This document shows positions 59,701 through 64,000 of a DNA stretch of 64,000 nt, in pieces. Position 1 is the stretch's first letter. The number at the start of each line of letters is the position of its first letter. This DNA comes from Membranipora membranacea (taxonomy: Eukaryota; Bryozoa; Gymnolaemata; Cheilostomatida; Membraniporidae), in the NCBI GenBank assembly GCA_914767715.1, contig OU612065.1:10790001-10854000 (forward strand). Direction: 5' to 3'. A model generated the notes under the pieces. It ran no database searches. It was not told where the DNA came from and saw nothing but the letters and a program-made list of their open reading frames with translations. The position numbers were made by a program, and so were the translations under genes.

Positions 59701-60333
59701 TGCATCATCATCAACATTCCACCAATTCTTTGACTCCCATTCACTGTAACAATGAGTGATTCAATGACAAAAATTAAATACATACATACATAGATTCTAC
59801 AGATTGGTCCAGGAACTGTCTGTAGTGAAAGATCAAGGAGTGCTCTTAGCTAGTCCCTGCTGGTCCTTGGACTTGGTCTTGGTAAGATAGATTGGTTGGT
59901 GACAATCAGAACAGTTCACCTGACAGACTCCTCTCCTCTGCATATATCTTTTCTAAGGTGGCTCTATGTTGAGAATATCTGATAGTGATAACATTAAAAA
60001 GGTCACCTTTCAGTGATCAGGCCAGTGAGTGATGCTCTAACCTCAAAGTCAGGCCTAGGACCCAATTATCAGACTCAGCTATCAAGATGGTGCAGACTTA
60101 GTTGTTAACAATCATACCTCCAAAACCCAAGTTGACTCTAACTTTTTCCGACTGAGTAGTGACAGACTATCAAATTCATGAGTTGTGTTCTCATGGCTTC
60201 AAAATTTGAAACTAGCCGAGCTGCGCCACACATAAATTGCCTCTAGCCGAGCTGCGCCACATGTAAATTGCATGTAGCCGAGCTGCGCCATTCCGAATTA
60301 TTTTTACCACATGGCGCAGCTCGTCTGCCGTAG
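56793..60333. mobile_element. 3.5-kb DNA transposon-like element with palindromic subterminal motif array
   Basis: The ends are CTACGGCAGACGAGCTGCGCC and its complement, with a 4-bp target duplication TTTA (56789-56792 and 60334-60337). It splits the gypsy RNase H coding sequence exactly. Each end carries several copies of GGCGCAGCTCGGC in both orientations (about 56803, 56834 and 56867; 60210, 60245, 60277 and 60312), spaced about 30 bases apart, like transposase-binding sites. I find no transposase inside. Superfamily not assigned. Confidence 0.85.
57040..60190. other. Interior of the TTTA-flanked element
   Basis: No recognisable gene. A hairpin at about 58515-58586 pairs gatctaggagttggggacaa with ttgtccctaactccctgg. 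A short plus-strand frame just inside the left end (56890-57039, SVGTDKGAGIYHSSIVQHLA) ends within 150 bases and may be a transposase remnant or chance. Confidence 0.35.
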
Positions 60334-60337
60334 TTTA

Positions 60338-61496
60338 CATTGCATCGATACTGCTCCAAGACCAGATTTGGACGAGTCGACTTGCAGTGTAGTTTCTTTG
60401 ACAACATCAAAATATTGCAGCAGTGGTTCACTGGTTAGTGCCAGTTTGATTTAATCCATGGCTTTGTTTTGTCCAGGACCCCACTTCCAGCTAGCCTCAT
60501 CTACATTCAGCAGTGACCGCAAAGGAGCTGTTATTTCTGTGATGTTTGATATGAAGTCTTGCAAGTTCAGCGATCCCATCAGTCGTTGTATACCTTTACT
60601 ATCAGTAGGGTTTGGCATCTCATTTATAGCCTGGGCCTTTTCTGGGTCAGGTCTGAGACCATCGGCCGATACTACATGGCCTAGATATTTGACCTCTTTC
60701 TTGTTGAGCTGCATTTTATCCTTGTTAAACTTGACATTACACTTGTTTGCCCTTTCCAAAAGCAGCTTCTCAAGTTGTGGTCATGGTCTTCCTGGTCCTT
60801 GCCATAGACTATCGGGTCATCAAAGTATATAGCTACTTGAAGGTCTCCAAACATCTCTTCTACCCTTTTCTCGAACACCTCAGCAGCAGAGTTGATCCCG
60901 AATGGCAGCCGCAGGAAGCAACATCTACCAAAGGGTGTGTTAAATGTGGTGAGTAGTTGGCTCCTTCGGTCCAGGGGTATGTGCCAATATGCATGTTTCA
61001 TGTCTAGAATCGTGAACAGTGTCATTCCAGAGAATTTGTGAGCTATGTCATCTAAAGTAGGTATGTGATGATGTTCACGCTGGATGGCTTTGTTTAGCTC
61101 TCTTGGGTCGAGGCAAATCCGAACACCACCATCTTTCTTCTCAACTACTACCATACTACTGGCCCACTCCGTAGGTTCATCAACTCTAGCAATAATCCCC
61201 GACTATTCCATCTTCTGAAGCTCGGTCTTAACTTTATCTATCATCGAGAGGGGAATTCTCCGAGCCCTGTTGACAACAGGCTTGATGGAGGGGTCTATCT
61301 TGATCTCGTGCTCCCTTTCCAAACACCCGATGCCTTTGAAGCATTGATCGAATTCTGCAATTATGTCAGCGGTTTTGACGCTGTCAACCCGCCGAACTAG
61401 CTTCAGGTCTACACATGATGACAGGCCCAAAAGTGGACATCTTTCATTGTCTGCCAGCTCAAATTGCACTTTTACTTGATAACTCAGTAGTACCAT
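60338..61496 (-). pseudogene. Gypsy reverse transcriptase and start of RNase H, broken
   Basis: The N-terminal RT region (61496-61203) ends at an in-frame TAG. The body (61154-60681) has VVVEKKDGGVRICLDPRELN, FTILDMKHAYWHIPLD (motif A Asp), LPFGINSAAEVFEKRV (motif B) and YFDDPIVYG (motif C). A frame change near 60755 leads to the thumb (KCNVKFNKDKMQL, VKYLGHVVS). The coding sequence continues to the TTTA insertion at 60337. Catalytic Asps are present, but the frame is lost at three points. Confidence 0.88.
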
Positions 61497-61872
61497 GATT
61501 CATGATAACATCGCCATTATAATCTATTAGCCTAGCACTGCTCGGCTTGATGTCTGCACCCAGTGCTTTTGCTATCTTTATTGGCAGAATGTTGGCCTGG
61601 GCACCGGTGTCAAGTTTAAACTTGACATCCTGCTGGGAATCTCCATAGCAAAGGCTGAATGTTTTGAACCAGGAATCTTTAGCTTGCCCAGTGACCATAC
61701 CTACAAATAGGTCACTCATGCTCATCTCCTTAGTTCTATCCGCAATGGTGTTGATCTCCTTACGAGTGCTGTTACAGACTGAGGCAAAGTGGTTCTTGCC
61801 ATTACATTTGCGGCAGGTTTTGCTGTAGGCAGGACACTTTCCTTTGACGTGTTCATAACCGCAGTATTTACA
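61459..61872 (-). pseudogene. Gypsy nucleocapsid zinc knuckles and aspartic protease
   Basis: In one minus-strand frame two CCHC knuckles (CKYCGYEHVKGKC and CRKCNGKNHFASVC, from about 61872) are followed by the protease, with catalytic Asp in FKLDTGAQANILP. The knuckle frame differs from that of the preceding Gag segment, so a frameshift lies between about 61990 and 61872. Another separates the protease from RT near 61490. Confidence 0.85.
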
Positions 61873-61879
61873 GCTGAGC

Positions 61880-62524
61880 TTCCGGAGGCAGGCAAAAGGG
61901 GCATCTCCTTGTCAACAGCAGCGACAGTCTTACTAGCTCCTAAACTTTCTAGTTGACTTTTGGTGACCTCTGATGCTCTAATCATCTCAATTGCACCCGG
62001 GAGAGCAATGTCTGGGTTCTGTAGAAGCTTCTCTTTTAGTTGAGGTTTCCTATGCCAAATACGCATCTGCAGAGAATCATCATATCTCTTAATTCACCAA
62101 AATCACACATAGCTGCCTGGGTCTTTAACCTCTTAACAAACATGTCAATAGACTCACTTTCCGCTTGGGTTAGCGACCAGAATACATACCACTCAAAAAG
62201 GGCATTTTTCCTTGGGTTGAAATATTCATCAAACTTGGCCAAGACATCTGGTAATCTGTTAGCATCCTCACCTGCATCATCATCAAACTCAAACTGATCC
62301 AGAATCTCCACAGCATCTTCACCAATACAATGACGTAGTATGGCAATCTGCCTTATCCAAATAGGACCATTGCCTGCAGGCCGAGCATCATTAGCATAAG
62401 GTTGGACTACAGAGTTAATAGCTAACAGGTAATTCTCAAAGTTTCTCTTCCATTTCCTCCAGTTTTCAGCCTGGTTACCATCAAAACTCAACTGGGAGGG
62501 AGGGGCAAGACCAAGGGCATCCAT
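61880..62524 (-). pseudogene. Gypsy Gag, frameshifted
   Basis: The likely start is the ATG at 62524 (MDALGLAPPSQLSFDG). The frame contains a retrotransposon Gag core (WRKWKRNFENYLLA, FDEYFNPRKN, VKRLKTQAAMCDFG). A frameshift near 62050 moves on to KEKLLQNPDIALPGAIEMIR and the run-up to the zinc knuckles. The earlier in-frame start at 62620 adds a Cys/Ala-rich stretch and is less likely. Confidence 0.8.
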
Positions 62525-62698
62525 GATGACACAACACCACAGACCAGCAGCAGCAGCAAGCAAGGCAGGGCAATCACCAGATCTGGACCACAGATCACAG
62601 CAAACAGCAAATCGAGCCACCTACACAGCAACAAGTAGGCAGCACAAATCCAAAACAGCAAACAATCCAGTCACTGTCAGCTCCAACCAGGGTTCACA

Positions 62699-62716
62699 AC
62701 ATGTAAGCTGCCACCA
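62699..62716 (-). other. Probable gypsy primer-binding site
   Basis: TGGTGGCAGC starts directly inside the 5' LTR on the minus strand. TGG at this place fits the CCA end of a tRNA primer. The tRNA was not identified. Confidence 0.5.
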
Positions 62717-63576
62717 TGTTGTAAAGTATAGTTACCTGGTGAGTGTATGTCTTGTGGTTCTTTATACCGTAAGGTAGCGTATTGTAGCCACATGGTTGAT
62801 ATCCATGAGTGGTTATAACTTAGTCAAGCATACCGCGGTTTTAATAAGGGCATTGTTTCCAAATTCTATAGGCAGGTGGCTAAGGAGTGAACATTACATA
62901 CTAACTCAGTTGTAACAAGTTAGCAGCGACTATATATCTCTTATTTTTATTAACAATATCCGACCTCAGAAGAGACATATAAAATTGTTGAGCTCAATGT
63001 AGTGACCTTGACCTCAAGCAGTTGTTTGCCTCGTTACAACTACATAAGATTATCATCCAATTAGAAACGATCTGACCAAAAGTTAACCAATCAGCATTCT
63101 TCTTCTCCAACCAGTCGATGCAATGCTTATTATTATGGCAGACAGAAATGTATCATAATGTTTTGTTTTGAAGAAGTAAGTAGGACAGCCGTGGGCTGTG
63201 GTGAAGTCAGTGCAGTGTGGTGGGAGGGCATTAGCATGTAACACATAGTGTGCACATTTCTTGATCATTATATTGCCTGGGCGGCTAGATATTGTGGTTA
63301 AATGACAGTGGGCTTGCTGGTGTGATATGGCTAAAATCTGTGTTTTGCTTCCACGTGGTTACAATACGCGACCTTACGGTAGCTAGCCGGCCTAACTAAC
63401 CTAATGAGTACTCATTTAGCTATCTATGTATAAGTTTCTTAGTTATTTGTCAGCTTCAGGATCCTCGTGGTGATTCACTAACTCCAAAACCAAAAAGCAG
63501 CAAGCCATTTGTGTCCTCCACATAAGAGTGCGATCACATGACATGTGATGTAAACAATAATAATAATAATACAACA
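62717..63576 (-). repeat. Gypsy 5' LTR, split by a nested MITE
   Basis: Outside the nested element (62767-63379) it matches the 246-bp 3' LTR, with few differences. One is near the 3' LTR's 'gaccaacacttta', which is 'gacatgtga' here. Confidence 0.9.
62767..63379. mobile_element. Tc1/mariner-like MITE nested in the 5' LTR
   Basis: 613 bp with ~29-bp inverted ends (CCGTAAGGTNGCGTATTGTA...) and a TA target duplication (62765-62766, 63380-63381). The other LTR shows the empty TA at 54171-54172. No coding capacity. Confidence 0.9.
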
Positions 63577-63581
63577 GTGCA

Positions 63582-64000
63582 AATACTGTGTAAATTATTC
63601 AACTTAAAACAAATTCAGAATTCTGAAATCAATCTTGGAGCAGAGAGAGCTGAGCATGTTATATATCACCAAAGTTAGCTGATAGTTTATTGGCCCCTGA
63701 ACATAGCGCTAGCCAATTATAGTCTTAGAGACAAATTTATCACTTGAACAAAAGGTTGAGCTTGGCTCACTAAAAGAGTTAGACAGAAGTCAACTAAAAC
63801 AAAAACAAACTGGAGAGATGCAAGGAATTAATGTCAGATTGGCAAAACGACTTTTATAAGCAGCAGAGAAGCTTTTGAAGCAGGTGAGAGGGGGAAAGTC
63901 TTGAGATGAGCGTGAGGATCGTGAGAAAAGGGGGAAAATCGTGAGACTCACGTCAAAGTTGTGAGACTTGGCAGGTCTGATCAATGACACCTGGTTTGAC
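63582..64000. other. No supported gene
   Basis: Sequence beyond the gypsy element. The expected continuation of the LINE reverse transcriptase from 54110 is not found here, so the LINE had already ended or was truncated before the gypsy insertion. Confidence 0.45.

Larger units (their letters stand above)
54131..63576 (-). mobile_element. Ty3/gypsy LTR retrotransposon, decayed, with three nested elements
   Basis: The LTRs are 54131-54376 (3', element sense) and 62717-63576 (5', interrupted). Both start TGTTGT and end ACAACA. The 5-bp target duplication GTGCA lies at 54126-54130 and 63577-63581. The order on the minus strand is Gag, protease, RT, RNase H, integrase, which is Ty3/gypsy order. 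Without nested elements (about 626, 3541 and 613 bp) the copy is about 4.7 kb. Several frameshifts, an in-frame stop in RT and a lost integrase Asp make it dead. Confidence 0.93.

Overview
The window is nuclear DNA from an animal, most likely a marine invertebrate. It is AT-rich, has long introns with GT-AG splice sites, and carries a THAP zinc-finger exon and a modular Ser/Thr-rich membrane-protein gene. Mobile elements are abundant: Ngaro/DIRS-type, Ty3/gypsy, RTE-, CR1/L2- and RLE-type LINEs, and hAT-, CACTA- and Tc1/mariner-like non-autonomous elements. No bacterial-style operons are visible. The species cannot be fixed from the sequence.

Host genes. On the minus strand I trace a mucin-like, probably single-pass membrane gene (or a tandem family) from about 46.1 kb to 1.5 kb. 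It was found by matching splice sites to reading frame. Fully bounded exons lie at 46081-45746, 42797-42435, 42113-41826, 39000-38914, 38744-38658, 16162-15182 and 2089-2000. Each has a phase-1 acceptor, a phase-1 donor and a length divisible by 3. Exon 34086-about 33163 fits the same rule if one of two possible donors is used. Two near-identical terminal exons (5947-5790 and 1654-1497) encode a transmembrane helix, a short basic tail and a stop. The long exons are Thr/Pro/Ser repeats with a 42-bp (14-residue) unit. A plus-strand THAP-domain gene starts at 6812. No start exon or signal peptide was found for the mucin gene.

Duplications. A unit of about 5.3 kb (about 33.16-38.5 kb) is a direct tandem copy of 15.18-33.1 kb. 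The first copy is longer because a 6.8-kb Ngaro element (16224-23036) and a 6.15-kb CACTA-like foldback element (24100-30253) landed in it. The second copy keeps both empty sites. The gene's 3' end is also duplicated (1-1991 and 5010-6283), as is 47.76-48.33 kb (48.70-49.74 kb).

Mobile elements. The Ngaro element shows the split-repeat order A1-ORFs-B1-A2-B2, a possible short leader exon with its own ATG, and ORFs for SGNH hydrolase, Gag, RT-RNase H and tyrosine recombinase. Each ORF is preceded by a 3' splice site. The foldback element holds a 5'-truncated LINE with a restriction-like endonuclease. A hAT-like non-autonomous family carries a tRNA-like module (7655-8163 and 48783-49193). From 54131 to 63576 lies a decayed Ty3/gypsy element on the minus strand, with matching 5-bp target duplications and three younger DNA elements nested inside it. 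A CR1/L2-like LINE fragment (53055-54110) was its landing site.

Stretches of 2.1-4.1, 8.2-9.8, 11.5-15, 43-45.7, 46.1-47.7 and 49.7-53 kb show no gene I can support.
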